Source of the DNA: an uncultured Eubacteriales bacterium
Lineage (GTDB): Bacteria; Bacillota; Clostridia; Oscillospirales; CAG-272
Length of the DNA stretch: 64,000 nt
NCBI GenBank assembly: GCA_934467415.1
Contig: CAKSLQ010000011.1
Coordinates: 27,306 to 91,305, forward strand
Reading direction: 5' to 3'
In this document: positions 41,806 to 52,239 of the stretch, in pieces
Position numbering within the stretch: position 1 is the stretch's first letter
Layout: every line of letters starts with the position of its first letter
The notes under the pieces: model-generated
What the model was told of the DNA's origin: nothing
What the model saw: the letters and a program-made list of their open reading frames with translations, nothing else
The model's database searches: none
Translations under genes and position numbers: made by a program

Positions 41806-41953
41806 AGCCCCCTCGGTGAGAATTGAAAGCCAGCAGTTCCATTTACCTCCCTCTTTGAGGGAGGGGGACCGCGCCAGCGGTGGAAGGAGTTTTGCGCTTT
41901 TGCAAAAACTCCCCCAGTCGCCTTTCGGCGACAGCCCCCTCACCGAGGGGGCT
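41806..41953. repeat. Structured inverted-repeat element R1
   Basis: Ends are a perfect 14-bp inverted repeat AGCCCCCTCGGTGA (41806-41819, 41940-41953). Inside are further hairpins: CCTCCCTC/GAGGGAGG, GAGTTTTGC/GCAAAAACTC and GTCGCC/GGCGAC. No reading frame is credible. The rest of 41751-42016 shows nothing further. Confidence 0.8.
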
Positions 41954-42016
41954 AAAATTGAACAATCTCTCATGCACATGCGTGTCGCACAACAAACCCA
42001 ACACCTTACGCAACCC

Positions 42017-42053
42017 AAAAGAACGCCTTCCCGCGCGGGAAGGCGTTCTTTTT
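42017..42053. terminator. hisS terminator
   Basis: AAAAGAACGCCTTCCCGC and its perfect complement, 9 bases after the hisS stop. Confidence 0.92.
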
Positions 42054-42062
42054 ATGCTTGAC

Positions 42063-43382
42063 TTATGCTTGTTTGATCTTTTCGATCGCGGTATAGACGT
42101 CGAGCAGCGCCTGCTCGCCGGTCTCCATGTTTTTCAGCGTCAGCTTGCCCGCCGCCGCCTCATCCTCGCCGACGAGCGCGACATAGGGAATGCCGCTGCG
42201 GTTGGCAAACTTCATCTTCGGCTTCATGCCCTTGTCGAGGCAGTACACGTCCACGTTCAGCCCCGCCGCGCGCATCTCGGCGGCGCTCCCCAGCACGAAA
42301 TCCATGTGCGCCTTGTCGGTGGGGACAAAGAGGACGTCGCAGAGGCTCTTCTTCGTATCCGTGATGATCTCGGCGGCGCGCAGCTGCGAGAACAGGCGGG
42401 TCAGCCCGATGGAAATGCCGATGCCGGGCATATGATCGTCGGTGTAGTAGCCGGTGAGGTTGTCATACCGCCCGCCCGAGCAGACGCTGCCGAGCGTGGG
42501 GTAGTCCACCAGCTTGGTCTCATAGACCGTGCCGGTGTAGTAGTCAAGGCCGCGGGCAATCGTCAGGTCGATCGCGATGTTCTTCTCGGGAATGCCGTAG
42601 AGGTACGCATAGTGTATCACCTTGTCCAGCTCCTCCACGCCCTCGCGGAAGGTCGCGTCATCGCAGTCGAGCGCGCGCAGCGCCGCCAGCACCGCGTCAT
42701 TGCTGCCGCCGATGCCGATAAAGGCGAGAATCTTATCCGCCGCTTCGCCGACCACGCCAAACTCCGCAAGCTCCGCCCGCACCTTTTCCGCGCCGATCTT
42801 CTCCAGCTTGTCGATGGTGCGCAGGATGTCGCCGATCTTGTCGGCAAAGCCGAGGGATGCAAAGAAGCCGTTGAGCACCTTGCGGTTGTTGAGGCGGATG
42901 ACGAAATCGCCGAACGCGAGTTTTGTGAAAACGTTGTAGATGACGGCGGGCATTTCGGCGTCGTACATGAGGTCGAGCGACTCGGCGCCGATGATGTCGA
43001 TGTCGCACTGGTAGAACTCGCGGAAGCGTCCCTTCTGCGGGCGCTCGCCGCGATAGACCTTGCTCATCTGATAGCGCTTGAACGGGAAGACCAGATCCGC
43101 CTTGTGCTGTGCGACATAGCGCGCCAGCGGCACGGTGAGGTCGAAGCGCATCGCAAGGTCGGCGTCGCCCTTGGTGAAGCGGTAAATCTGCTTTTCGGTC
43201 TCGCCGCCCGCCTTGGCGAGCAGCACCGAGGCATATTCCAGCACCGGGGTGTCGAGCGGCAGAAAGCCGAAGCTCTCATACACGCCGCGAATGGTGTCGT
43301 ACATACGGTTGAAAAGAATCTGATCGGGGGGAAGCAATTCCATCGTCCCCTGCAGGGTGCGGGGTTCTACGCGTTCTGCCAT
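42063..43382 (-). CDS. hisS: Histidyl-tRNA synthetase
   Basis: A 439-residue class II synthetase that charges tRNA-His. Motif 2 (YRGERPQKGRFREFYQCDID), the histidine-A loop (IARGLDYYTGTVYE), SGGRYDNL and motif 3 (GIGISIGLTRLF) are intact, followed by an anticodon-binding domain. The YYTGTVYE form and the LQGTMELLPPDQ start resemble the branch shared with eukaryotes and some bacteria instead of the E. coli type. It follows the ABC exporter by 28 bases and is probably cotranscribed. Confidence 0.95.
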   Translation of the reverse strand: MAERVEPRTLQGTMELLPPDQILFNRMYDTIRGVYESFGFLPLDTPVLEYASVLLAKAGGETEKQIYRFTKGDADLAMRFDLTVPLARYVAQHKADLVFPFKRYQMSKVYRGERPQKGRFREFYQCDIDIIGAESLDLMYDAEMPAVIYNVFTKLAFGDFVIRLNNRKVLNGFFASLGFADKIGDILRTIDKLEKIGAEKVRAELAEFGVVGEAADKILAFIGIGGSNDAVLAALRALDCDDATFREGVEELDKVIHYAYLYGIPEKNIAIDLTIARGLDYYTGTVYETKLVDYPTLGSVCSGGRYDNLTGYYTDDHMPGIGISIGLTRLFSQLRAAEIITDTKKSLCDVLFVPTDKAHMDFVLGSAAEMRAAGLNVDVYCLDKGMKPKMKFANRSGIPYVALVGEDEAAAGKLTLKNMETGEQALLDVYTAIEKIKQA

Positions 43383-43410
43383 AACTGTATATCTCCTGTG
43401 TTTGAATCTC

Positions 43411-45129
<1,719 letters not shown>

Positions 45130-45156
45130 AGTCTTCCCCCATGTGTAAACACAGTT

Positions 45157-45185
45157 ATTATATATGAAGTCGCGGGAGAAGTCAA
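45157..45185 (-). promoter_or_regulatory. Promoter of the ABC exporter-hisS unit
   Basis: TTGACT, 17 bases, TATAAT on the minus strand. Confidence 0.85.
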
Positions 45186-45216
45186 CAGCAAAAAGCCGTT
45201 TTGCCTGCGGCGGCGC

Positions 45217-45245
45217 TTGACAGGCACGGGCGGGTATGGTAGACT
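45217..45245 (+). promoter_or_regulatory. Promoter of the 373-residue lipoprotein gene
   Basis: TTGACA, 17 bases, TAGACT; diverges from the exporter promoter 31 bp away. Confidence 0.8.
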
Positions 45246-45281
45246 GAAAGCAGAAAAATCCACTCGCACGGAGGCCTCGCC

Positions 45282-46403
45282 ATGTCAAAACGCCGTTTTC
45301 TTCTTTTCCTGTCTCTTGCCCTTTTGTCCGCCGTTTTGCTCGCCGCCTGCGGTGAGGCGAAACCGCCGCAGAACAGCACGTCCGCCGTGCAGACGACGCA
45401 AACGGAGGATGCCGGAGAGCATGTGCAAGATCCCGCCGCAGGTCTCACGCCGTGGGGTACGACACTGCGTCTGTCCGTGCCGGAGGGTGCTGTCGGCGTC
45501 AGCGTGACGCGGACGGTGGTCAATCATCTCGGACAGGAGCTGTCAGCGGAATATGATGTGCCGTGCAGCGCCGCGGGCGAGGTGACGCACACGCCGTTCG
45601 GCGGTATTTTCGCCGCGCCGTGCCCCGACGGCACGGTCTATGTCCGCTACAGCCCGGTATTCGCCGGTGCGGACGCGCCAGAAGAAATCACGGTGCGCAG
45701 CGCGTTCCCGAGCTTTGCAAATTCCGACCTTGCAGCGCGGCTTGCGGCGGCGCTTGCGGATGGAGACGCCGAGCAGGCGCTGCCGTCCGTCAGCGGCGAC
45801 ACGGCGGGAGACGGCAACGACAAGGTTGTTGCGCTGTGGCTGACCGAGGACGGCATCCCGTTCCTCACGGCGGACAATGCGGTTGTTCTTTGCCTCGGCG
45901 CATGCGATCCCGCCCGCTACGAGGGCGCGGACATGCAGGCGCTCGACCTCGGCGACGGTCGGGACGCTGTCGTGATTGTGTGGGGGCAGCTGTGGGATAT
46001 GGAGCTGCAATGCGCCGTGCAGGATGCGGACGGCTGGCGCGAGCTTCCGCTGCCGACACCTGCCGCAGCGGCGACGCTTTCCGCGCCCTATCGGCTGGAC
46101 TTCACCCTGCCGGACGGGCAGACGGTCAGCCTCGACGCACGGGAATTTGACGCCCTCGCCGCCTTCTTCGACGCGGACGGCAAGCCCTATCGGACGAACG
46201 GTGAGGTCGCCTTCCGCATCGACGCACCGCACGAGGTCGTGACGCTCGACGGTCATGCGACGCTCCGCTTCACCGGCTGCCCGATTCTGACCGGCATGGA
46301 CGCGAATGGCGCGCACGATGCCGATTTTGCCACCCTGCCGATGACGCTGTACATCCAAAACGGCGAACTCCGCTACGCCTGCGGCGCATTGACAGCGGAA
46401 TAG
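45282..46403 (+). CDS. Lipoprotein of unknown function
   Basis: A 373-residue lipoprotein (lipobox VLLAAC, then a Gln/Thr linker). The mature part is beta-rich, with GTTLRLSVPEGAVGVSVTRT near residue 66, an immunoglobulin-like or MG2-like beginning, and no recognised catalytic motif. GGAGG precedes the ATG. Monocistronic, ending in a hairpin at 46413-46448. I do not recognise the family. Surface location is well supported; anything more is open. Confidence 0.8.
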   Translation: MSKRRFLLFLSLALLSAVLLAACGEAKPPQNSTSAVQTTQTEDAGEHVQDPAAGLTPWGTTLRLSVPEGAVGVSVTRTVVNHLGQELSAEYDVPCSAAGEVTHTPFGGIFAAPCPDGTVYVRYSPVFAGADAPEEITVRSAFPSFANSDLAARLAAALADGDAEQALPSVSGDTAGDGNDKVVALWLTEDGIPFLTADNAVVLCLGACDPARYEGADMQALDLGDGRDAVVIVWGQLWDMELQCAVQDADGWRELPLPTPAAAATLSAPYRLDFTLPDGQTVSLDAREFDALAAFFDADGKPYRTNGEVAFRIDAPHEVVTLDGHATLRFTGCPILTGMDANGAHDADFATLPMTLYIQNGELRYACGALTAE

Positions 46404-46412
46404 AATCAAATG

Positions 46413-46448
46413 AAAATACCGCCCGCCGAAAAATCCGGCGGGCGGTGC
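46413..46448. terminator. Hairpin after the lipoprotein gene
   Basis: ACCGCCCGCCG and CGGCGGGCGGT arms, but only a weak U-run on the plus strand. A near copy occurs at 46721-46757, on the other side of repeat R2. Confidence 0.65.
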
Positions 46449-46531
46449 TTACAGTACCATCAAAATACACAAAGAGGCGACGGGTCGTCGAGGGCGCCGG
46501 TCCATACAAGTAATACCGTGCGCATCTAACC

Positions 46532-46676
46532 AAGCCTCCACCTGACGGGGGAGGTGGCACGCGAAGCGTGACGGAGGGAGAGATACCGCGAAAGAACGGA
46601 CAGCGCGCAAATGTTACTGTTCGTTATCTCTCCCTCAGTCGGCTACGCCGACAGCTCCCTCGTCAGAGGGAGCCTT
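46532..46676. repeat. Structured inverted-repeat element R2
   Basis: Outer arms AAGCCTCCACCTGACG and CGTCAGAGGGAGCCTT (13 of 16 pairs). Nested inside are GAGGGAGAGATA/TATCTCTCCCTC and the hairpin GTCGGC-TAC-GCCGAC. It is the same family as R4 (54357-54629), in opposite orientation. Confidence 0.85.
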
Positions 46677-46720
46677 GTTTTTTGCAATCTATTTTTTATT
46701 ATCAAACTTTACCCGCACCA

Positions 46721-46757
46721 TAACCGCCCGCCGGGGAATCCGGCGGGCGGTGCTTTT
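46721..46757. terminator. Hairpin with T5 between R2 and the ATPase gene
   Basis: ACCGCCCGCCG and CGGCGGGCGGT arms, then GCTTTTT on the plus strand; it also immediately follows the stop of the leftward ATPase gene. Confidence 0.7.
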
Positions 46758-47749
46758 TACAAGCCGAGGCGGACAAGGAGCGCGTCGCTCTCGGTGTTCA
46801 CGCGGTCGTAGTTGACAAAGGGACGGTAGATGGCTTCAATCTCGTCGTGAACGGCGAGGCAGGCGGACAGCTCCCCGACCGCGCGGGCGACGAGGTTGTC
46901 GCTCTCCGCCTTTGCATAGGCGACAAAGTCGGGCAGCGGCGCTTTGAGAAAGGCGGTTGCCGCCTCGGTGGGCTTGTCGCCGCCGCAGAGCGTGACGGCG
47001 GCGGCGGGGAGCAGGATGCAGCGCGGCACCTCGGGCATGACAAAGTCGCCGAGCAGCGTGACCGCCCTGCCCTTTGCCATCCGCGCCGCCTCACGCAGGA
47101 TGGCAGCGCCCGCCGCACCGCCGTAGCACCGCACGCCGACAAGGTCAAGTGTATCGGTGTGGTCCACCACCCCGCGCGGCGTGGCAGAGGCGGCAAACAG
47201 GCGGCGGCTCTCGCCCACCGTCTCTCCGGCAAAGAGCGGCGCAAGCGCCTTGCGCACGGCGGGCATATCCAGCGCCGCCGCCGCCGCATCGGTCGCCTGC
47301 ACCGTGAGCGCGCGGGCGGCGGCGAGGCAGGCATAGGCGCGGGCATAGTGGGTTTTGTTTGCGGCAAAGCGCGCGCGCAGTCTGTCCGCCTCGCGCATAA
47401 ATTCCTCGTGGCGCAGAAAATGCCCGAGGTCGATCACCTCGTCGCACGCGCCGGGGATGACGGGGTCAATCGAATGCGGCGCGGTGCCGTCGAGCAGCAC
47501 CACGCGCAGCTCCGCCACGCGCACCGCGTCAAAGCTGTCGGGATCGCCGGCGCAGCGGAATTCCTCCACGGTGTACCCCTTGGCGGCCGCGCGCGCGGCG
47601 ACCTTGCGCATCAGGGTGCTTTTGCCGACGCCGGGCCCGCCCTTCAGCACATAGGTATAATGCGGTTTTGCCCACGGCGGCACGATGCCGTCAAAGCGGC
47701 TGACAAAGCCGAGCCCCGTGTTCGCCCCGGGAAAGTAGGTCGCGTTCAT
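46757..47749 (-). CDS. P-loop ATPase of the PRK06851 type
   Basis: A 330-residue cytoplasmic protein. It begins with YFPGANTGLGFVSRFDGIVP and has Walker A LKGGPGVGKSTLMRKVA at about residues 35-51. RVVLLDGTAPHSIDPVIPGA and DEVIDLGHFL follow, a pattern I recognise from an uncharacterised Firmicute ATPase family (PRK06851). Family members have a second nucleotide-binding half, which is poorly conserved here. AAGGAGG precedes the ATG. No informative neighbours: structured repeats lie on both sides. Function unknown. Confidence 0.82.
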   Translation of the reverse strand: MNATYFPGANTGLGFVSRFDGIVPPWAKPHYTYVLKGGPGVGKSTLMRKVAARAAAKGYTVEEFRCAGDPDSFDAVRVAELRVVLLDGTAPHSIDPVIPGACDEVIDLGHFLRHEEFMREADRLRARFAANKTHYARAYACLAAARALTVQATDAAAAALDMPAVRKALAPLFAGETVGESRRLFAASATPRGVVDHTDTLDLVGVRCYGGAAGAAILREAARMAKGRAVTLLGDFVMPEVPRCILLPAAAVTLCGGDKPTEAATAFLKAPLPDFVAYAKAESDNLVARAVGELSACLAVHDEIEAIYRPFVNYDRVNTESDALLVRLGL

Positions 47750-47824
47750 CCTGTTTCCTCCTTATGGTGGTTTACAGGGAAAGTATATGCAGGACGCGGC
47801 GATGTGGTACGCGGATAAGGAAAA

Positions 47825-48056
47825 ATACAGCCTTCCCCGGTGGGGAAGGTGGCACGCGGAGCGTGACGGATGAGGGCATGCAGACTGCTGGCACAGCATA
47901 GTGCGATGTTTGACGTGCTTCAATCCCTCATCAGGCACCGGATGTTTTCCCATCGGGAAAACATCCTCCGCCGTGAGCCGACTGGGGTAGTTTTTGCTAT
48001 GTGCAAAACTCCTTCCGTCGCCATTCGGCGACACCTCCCTCACCGAGGGAGGTATT
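47825..48056. repeat. Structured inverted-repeat element R3
   Basis: Begins with the palindrome CCTTCCCCGGTGGGGAAGG and ends with ACCTCCCTCACCGAGGGAGGT. Internal hairpins include GTTTTCCC/GGGAAAAC and GTCGCC-ATTC-GGCGAC. It shares the GTCGCC hairpin and the CCTCCCTC arms with R1. No gene in 47750-48128. Confidence 0.75.
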
Positions 48057-48128
48057 AAAGATAGATTGCGCACGATTCGGGGGGAAGCCGGAAGGCACCC
48101 TGCAATTTTGCGGTGTGCTTGACCAACC

Positions 48129-48153
48129 AAAAAAGGCGCTTTCGCGCCTTTTT
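48129..48153. terminator. Terminator of the two-component operon
   Basis: AAAAAGGCG and CGCCTTTTT arms, just after the kinase stop at 48163. Confidence 0.85.
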
Positions 48154-48162
48154 CGGTTTCTT

Positions 48163-49623
48163 TTACAGCTCAAAGTAGAACGTGCTTCCCTTGCCGACCT
48201 CGCTGGTCACGCCGAACGGCGCGCCCTGCGCGGTGAGAATGTTCTTCACGATGGAAAGCCCCAGCCCCGTGCCGGTGACGGCACGCTTGTGTACCTTGTC
48301 CACCTTATAATAGCGGTCGAAAATGTAGGGCAGATTCTCCTTTTCGATGCCCTCGCCGTGGTCGATGACCTCGACCCGCGCGCGGCCGTCCGCCGCATCG
48401 CAGAGCCGCACGAGGACGGTCTTGTCGTCGCCCGCATAGTTGATCGCGTTGTTGATGAGATTGTAGACCACTTGCAGAATGCGTTTCTTGTCGCAGTCGG
48501 CAAAGCGCTGCCCCACGCTCTCGTAGACAAAGGTATATCCCTTGCCCGCCATCAGCTTGCGGTAGCGGTCGATGACCTCCGCAAGCATCGCGTCCAGATC
48601 AATGCGCTCGATCTCCACCTTCGGCCCCGCCCCGTTCTGATACTTGGACAGATCCACCAGATCGTTCACAAGCGAGGTCAGCCGCGCGGTCTCGTCCAGC
48701 ACGACCTGCATGTTCTCCGGCGTGTTCTCGCCCTCGATATCCCGCATCATCTCGCAGTAGCCGGTGATCATGGTCAGCGGTGTGCGCAGATCGTGCGAAA
48801 TGTTGGCGATGAGCTCCTTCTGCATCTTGTCGGTGCGCGCAAGCTCCTCCGCCGTGCGGTTCAGCGTGTCGGACAGCTCGACGATCTCGCGGTAGCCGTC
48901 GCCGTCAAACTGCACGTCGTAGACCCCCGCCGTCAGCTGCTTGGCCGCGCGGTTCACGTCCGTGATCGGGCGGGACAGCCGTTTGGCCAGCGAATTGGCC
49001 ACGAAGCCCGCAATCACTGTCATGGTGAGCGTGACCAGCATCAGCTGGAGCATCAGCGCGCCCTTGATCATGTTGACCGGGGTGACCGCGCTGTCAAACA
49101 GCAGGATCAGCACACCGCGCGACGTGTCCTTGACCGCGGCATAGAGCAGACGGTCGCGCACATGATAGGAGCCGCCCGAAAGGAACGGACGGGTCTCGCC
49201 GCTCTGAAAGCCGGAAAGCCCGGCGCGGTGAAAATAGTCGCCGCCCTGATTCAGTGCGCGCTGATACAGCTTGGTGAGCGCGTTGTCGCTGATGTTGTGG
49301 ATGAGGCAGCCGCCGCCGATGTCCGCCGTGGTGGTGAGCTTGCCATCTGCGTCAAAGACGCTGATGCACAGCTCATTGTTCAGGCCGATGCCGTAAACCT
49401 CGCTGTCAAAATCCTCGTCCTCCGCCTCGTAGAGCGCGACAATCTCGCCCGCCGCCGTCATCATGCGCCGCTTGGTGACCTCGTAATAGAAGCGGTCGAG
49501 CAGCAGGATCTGAAAGCCCCACAAAAGCAGGATCGCCGTCAGCGTGAACACCGCGAAGCTGACAAACAGCTTGGCGCGCATCCGCATGACGTGGTGCGGC
49601 TTCTTTACGGTCTCATGCCTCAT
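48163..49623 (-). CDS. Membrane sensor histidine kinase
   Basis: A 486-residue kinase. Transmembrane helix 1 at about 17-40, an extracytoplasmic sensor of about 140 residues, helix 2 at about 185-207, then a HAMP domain. HisKA has the phosphorylated His in ELIANISHDLRTPLTMI. HATPase_c has NLINNAINYA, DHGEGIEKENL and GTGLGLSIVKNI. It overlaps the response-regulator gene by 11 bases and is coupled to it. Signal unknown. An alternative ATG 12 codons downstream is possible. Confidence 0.94.
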   Translation of the reverse strand: MRHETVKKPHHVMRMRAKLFVSFAVFTLTAILLLWGFQILLLDRFYYEVTKRRMMTAAGEIVALYEAEDEDFDSEVYGIGLNNELCISVFDADGKLTTTADIGGGCLIHNISDNALTKLYQRALNQGGDYFHRAGLSGFQSGETRPFLSGGSYHVRDRLLYAAVKDTSRGVLILLFDSAVTPVNMIKGALMLQLMLVTLTMTVIAGFVANSLAKRLSRPITDVNRAAKQLTAGVYDVQFDGDGYREIVELSDTLNRTAEELARTDKMQKELIANISHDLRTPLTMITGYCEMMRDIEGENTPENMQVVLDETARLTSLVNDLVDLSKYQNGAGPKVEIERIDLDAMLAEVIDRYRKLMAGKGYTFVYESVGQRFADCDKKRILQVVYNLINNAINYAGDDKTVLVRLCDAADGRARVEVIDHGEGIEKENLPYIFDRYYKVDKVHKRAVTGTGLGLSIVKNILTAQGAPFGVTSEVGKGSTFYFEL

Positions 49624-50299
49624 CGCTGTACCTGTAGCCGACGCCGCGCAGCGTCACGATGTAGGAGCTGTAGCGGCCGAGGCTCTTGCGCAGCAGCTTG
49701 ACGTGCGTGTCGAGCGTGCGGTCGCCGCCGAAGAAGTCGTAGCCCCAGACCTTGCTGATGAGCGTTTCGCGCGACAGCGCGATGTTGCGGTTGCGGATCA
49801 TGTAGAAAAGCAGGTCATACTCCTTCGGTGAGAGGCTGATCTCCGTACCGTCCACATAGACGCGGCGCGCCGTGAAGTTGACCTCGAGCCCCTCGCTTTT
49901 GTAGATCTCGGCGGCAGGCTTTTCCTCGGCCTGCGGCTTCTTTGCGCGCTTCAGGATCGCGTCCACGCGCAGCATCAGCTCCTTCGGCGAAAAGGGCTTG
50001 ACCACATAGTCGTCGATGCCCAGTTCAAAGCCGTTGATCTTGTCGTATTCCTCGCCGCGCGCCGAAAGCATCAGAATCGGCACGTCCGACTTCTTGCGGA
50101 TCTCGCGGCAGGCGGAGAAGCCGTCGAGATTCGGCATCATGATGTCCATGATGACAATGTCGTAGGTGTTGTCGCGGCACTTTTCGATCGCCTGCATACC
50201 GTCCTCGGCATAGTCCACCTCGTGCCCCTCAAACTTTGCGTACTTGCCGATCAGCTCGCGGATCTTTTCTTCGTCATCGACTACAAGGATTTTGTACAT
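49613..50299 (-). CDS. OmpR/PhoB-family response regulator
   Basis: A 228-residue regulator. The receiver domain has DDE at 8-10, the phosphoacceptor Asp52 in IVIMDIMMPNLDG, and Lys in VVKPFSPKEL. The C-terminal winged helix has LSPKEYDLLFYMIRN and the recognition helix near DRTLDTHVKLLRKSL. It pairs with the kinase at 48163-49623. Only 16 bases separate its start from an upstream terminator, so it is either served by read-through from htrA or by a promoter inside htrA. Confidence 0.95.
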   Translation of the reverse strand: MYKILVVDDEEKIRELIGKYAKFEGHEVDYAEDGMQAIEKCRDNTYDIVIMDIMMPNLDGFSACREIRKKSDVPILMLSARGEEYDKINGFELGIDDYVVKPFSPKELMLRVDAILKRAKKPQAEEKPAAEIYKSEGLEVNFTARRVYVDGTEISLSPKEYDLLFYMIRNRNIALSRETLISKVWGYDFFGGDRTLDTHVKLLRKSLGRYSSYIVTLRGVGYRYSDEA

Positions 50300-50315
50300 A
50301 TGTTCCCCCTATCCC

Positions 50316-50342
50316 AAAAATGCCCCGCACGGGGGCATTTTT
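50316..50342 (-). terminator. Terminator between htrA and the response regulator
   Basis: AAAAATGCCCC, GCAC, GGGGGCATTTTT; no room for a promoter between it and the regulator start. Confidence 0.88.
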
Positions 50343-50354
50343 GCGTATATTCAC

Positions 50355-51611
50355 TTACTGTCTTTCGGTCGAGAGCTCGATCTTGGTCTCTGCGGGTTTG
50401 TCCTCGATCAGCGTGACGCTGACCTCCGTATACCTGCCGCTGCGGACAACCGTGATGGTCACCGTGTCGCCCACCTTATAGCTCTGGAGCGCACTCTTGA
50501 GCGTTGCGGAGCCGGAGACCTCATAGTCGCCGATGCGCACGATGCGGTCGCCGTTTTTCAGCCCGGTTTCGCCGCCGTCATACACATAGATGCCGTAGGA
50601 ATTGACGCGGTAGCGCATCAGATCCATATAGTCGTCGATCTCGATGTAGGAGATGCCGATGGCGGGACGTCCCGAGACGTAGCCGTTGGTCATCAGCTCC
50701 GACGCGATCTTGTATGCCGTGTTGATCGGGATGGCAAAGCCCAGTCCCTCGATGTCGCTGCCGGACGCCTTTGCGTTGACGACCGCGATCAGCTCGCCGC
50801 GCATATTGAAGAGACCGCCGCCGCTGTTGCCCGGGTTGATGGCCGCGTTGGTCTGGAGCAGCGTCATCGACTGCCCCGAGACAATGATCTCGCGGTCAAG
50901 CGCGCTGATGATGCCGTTGGTCACGCTGCCGCCCAGCGAACCGAGCGGATTGCCGACCGCAAGCACCTCGTCCCCGACGACCAGCTTCGAGCTGTCGCCG
51001 AGCGTGGCTGCGGGCAGATCCTTCGCGTCAATCTTGATGACCGCGATATCCTCCTGCGAGTCCGTGCCGACAAGCGTCGCTTCATATTCATCGCCGCTGG
51101 TCAGGCGCACCGTGATCTTGGTGGCGCCGTCCACCACATGGTTGTTGGTGATGATGTAGCCGTCCGACGTGATGACCACGCCGCTGCCCGCACCGCTCTT
51201 CACATACTGCTCAAAATACGAGCCGTTGACCGTCTGCTCCGTCGTGATCTCCACGACCGTGGGCTTGACCTTCGCCGCAACCTCGGCATAGGTCATGCTG
51301 CCCGCGGAGGAGAGCCCCGCGCCCGAAATCTGCGCGCCCGGAATGGTCGCGACCGGCGTGGTGGCCGCGGGCTGCTGCACCGCGGGTTCAGCCGTCGCGC
51401 CGCCGCGCCCCGCCAGCGTTGCGCCGAGTGCGCCGCTGCCGGCCGAGATGCCGACAATCAGGAGGGCGACCGCGAGATTGCGCAGGATCTTGCTCTTTTT
51501 CTTCGGGGGCTTCCGCTCCCCTTCAAAATGCAGGACGACCGGCTCGCCGGTGCGGCGCTCCGCTTCCTGTGAATAATTGTTTTCGGAATTGCCAAATTGA
51601 TATTCAGCCAT
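50355..51611 (-). CDS. htrA: HtrA/DegP-like membrane serine protease with PDZ domain
   Basis: A 418-residue S1C protease. A cytoplasmic tail of about 40 residues, one transmembrane helix (LAVALLIVGISAGSGALGA), then the protease with His in YIITNNHVVDGA, Asp in SQEDIAVIKID and Ser in NPGNSGGGLFN. A C-terminal PDZ domain (GLKNGDRIVRIGDYEVSG) follows. It degrades or refolds damaged exported proteins. The operon order protease, regulator, kinase suggests envelope-stress control of the CssRS kind. Its promoter is weak: TATACT at 51643-51648 without a good -35. Confidence 0.94.
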   Translation of the reverse strand: MAEYQFGNSENNYSQEAERRTGEPVVLHFEGERKPPKKKSKILRNLAVALLIVGISAGSGALGATLAGRGGATAEPAVQQPAATTPVATIPGAQISGAGLSSAGSMTYAEVAAKVKPTVVEITTEQTVNGSYFEQYVKSGAGSGVVITSDGYIITNNHVVDGATKITVRLTSGDEYEATLVGTDSQEDIAVIKIDAKDLPAATLGDSSKLVVGDEVLAVGNPLGSLGGSVTNGIISALDREIIVSGQSMTLLQTNAAINPGNSGGGLFNMRGELIAVVNAKASGSDIEGLGFAIPINTAYKIASELMTNGYVSGRPAIGISYIEIDDYMDLMRYRVNSYGIYVYDGGETGLKNGDRIVRIGDYEVSGSATLKSALQSYKVGDTVTITVVRSGRYTEVSVTLIEDKPAETKIELSTERQ

Positions 51612-51710
51612 GATTACGACCTCGCTTTCCGTTTGTGCTTACAGTATACCCCGCCATTGTGACGATTGTATGACAGCGCACGGAAATTACGCTGAATTTT
51701 ATGGATGATT

Positions 51711-52142
51711 CTACGTGTTTTTTTCGCGATCGAGATAATTCTGCAAAATGATCTCGGCCGACAGCGTGTCCACCACGCTCTTGCGCTTTGCGCCGCGCGT
51801 GTCGGTCAGATTGAGGATCTGATGCGCCGCCATCGTCGTGACGCGCTCGTCGAAGAAGACGATCTCCGCCGCCGTCAGCGGGCGGAGCAGCTCGGCAAAT
51901 GCGCGGATCTTGTCCGCGCTCCCTCCCTCGCTGCCGTCCATGTTCTTCGGCATACCGATCACAATGACCGCCGCGCCGCGCTCTGCCGCCACGGCGGCGA
52001 CCTTTTTCGCCGTCGAGCGCATACCGCCCTCCGAAATCGTGCCGATGCCGCCCGCGAGGAAGCGGTTTGCATCCGAGATCGCAAGCCCCGTGCGCCGGTC
52101 GCCGTAGTCCACGCCCAGCACACGCCCTTTGTTTTCCGTCAT
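51711..52142 (-). CDS. ruvX: Holliday junction resolvase-like / pre-16S rRNA nuclease RuvX (YqgF)
   Basis: A 143-residue RNase H-fold nuclease. The N-terminal RVLGVDYGDRRTGLAISD, the GMPKNMDGSEG motif and FFDERVTTMAAHQIL carry the conserved acidic residues. YqgF/RuvX matures the 5' end of 16S rRNA. Normal length. Downstream of queA in one transcript, 97 bases apart. Confidence 0.93.
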   Translation of the reverse strand: MTENKGRVLGVDYGDRRTGLAISDANRFLAGGIGTISEGGMRSTAKKVAAVAAERGAAVIVIGMPKNMDGSEGGSADKIRAFAELLRPLTAAEIVFFDERVTTMAAHQILNLTDTRGAKRKSVVDTLSAEIILQNYLDREKNT

Positions 52143-52239
52143 AGTTTGTCCTTTCCGGCCGCGCCATGCTCCGCCGCAGAATGGGTAAAAGCTCCGGTCG
52201 CCGCGTTCGGCAGCGAAGCGAGGCGAAGCATCGCGGAAT

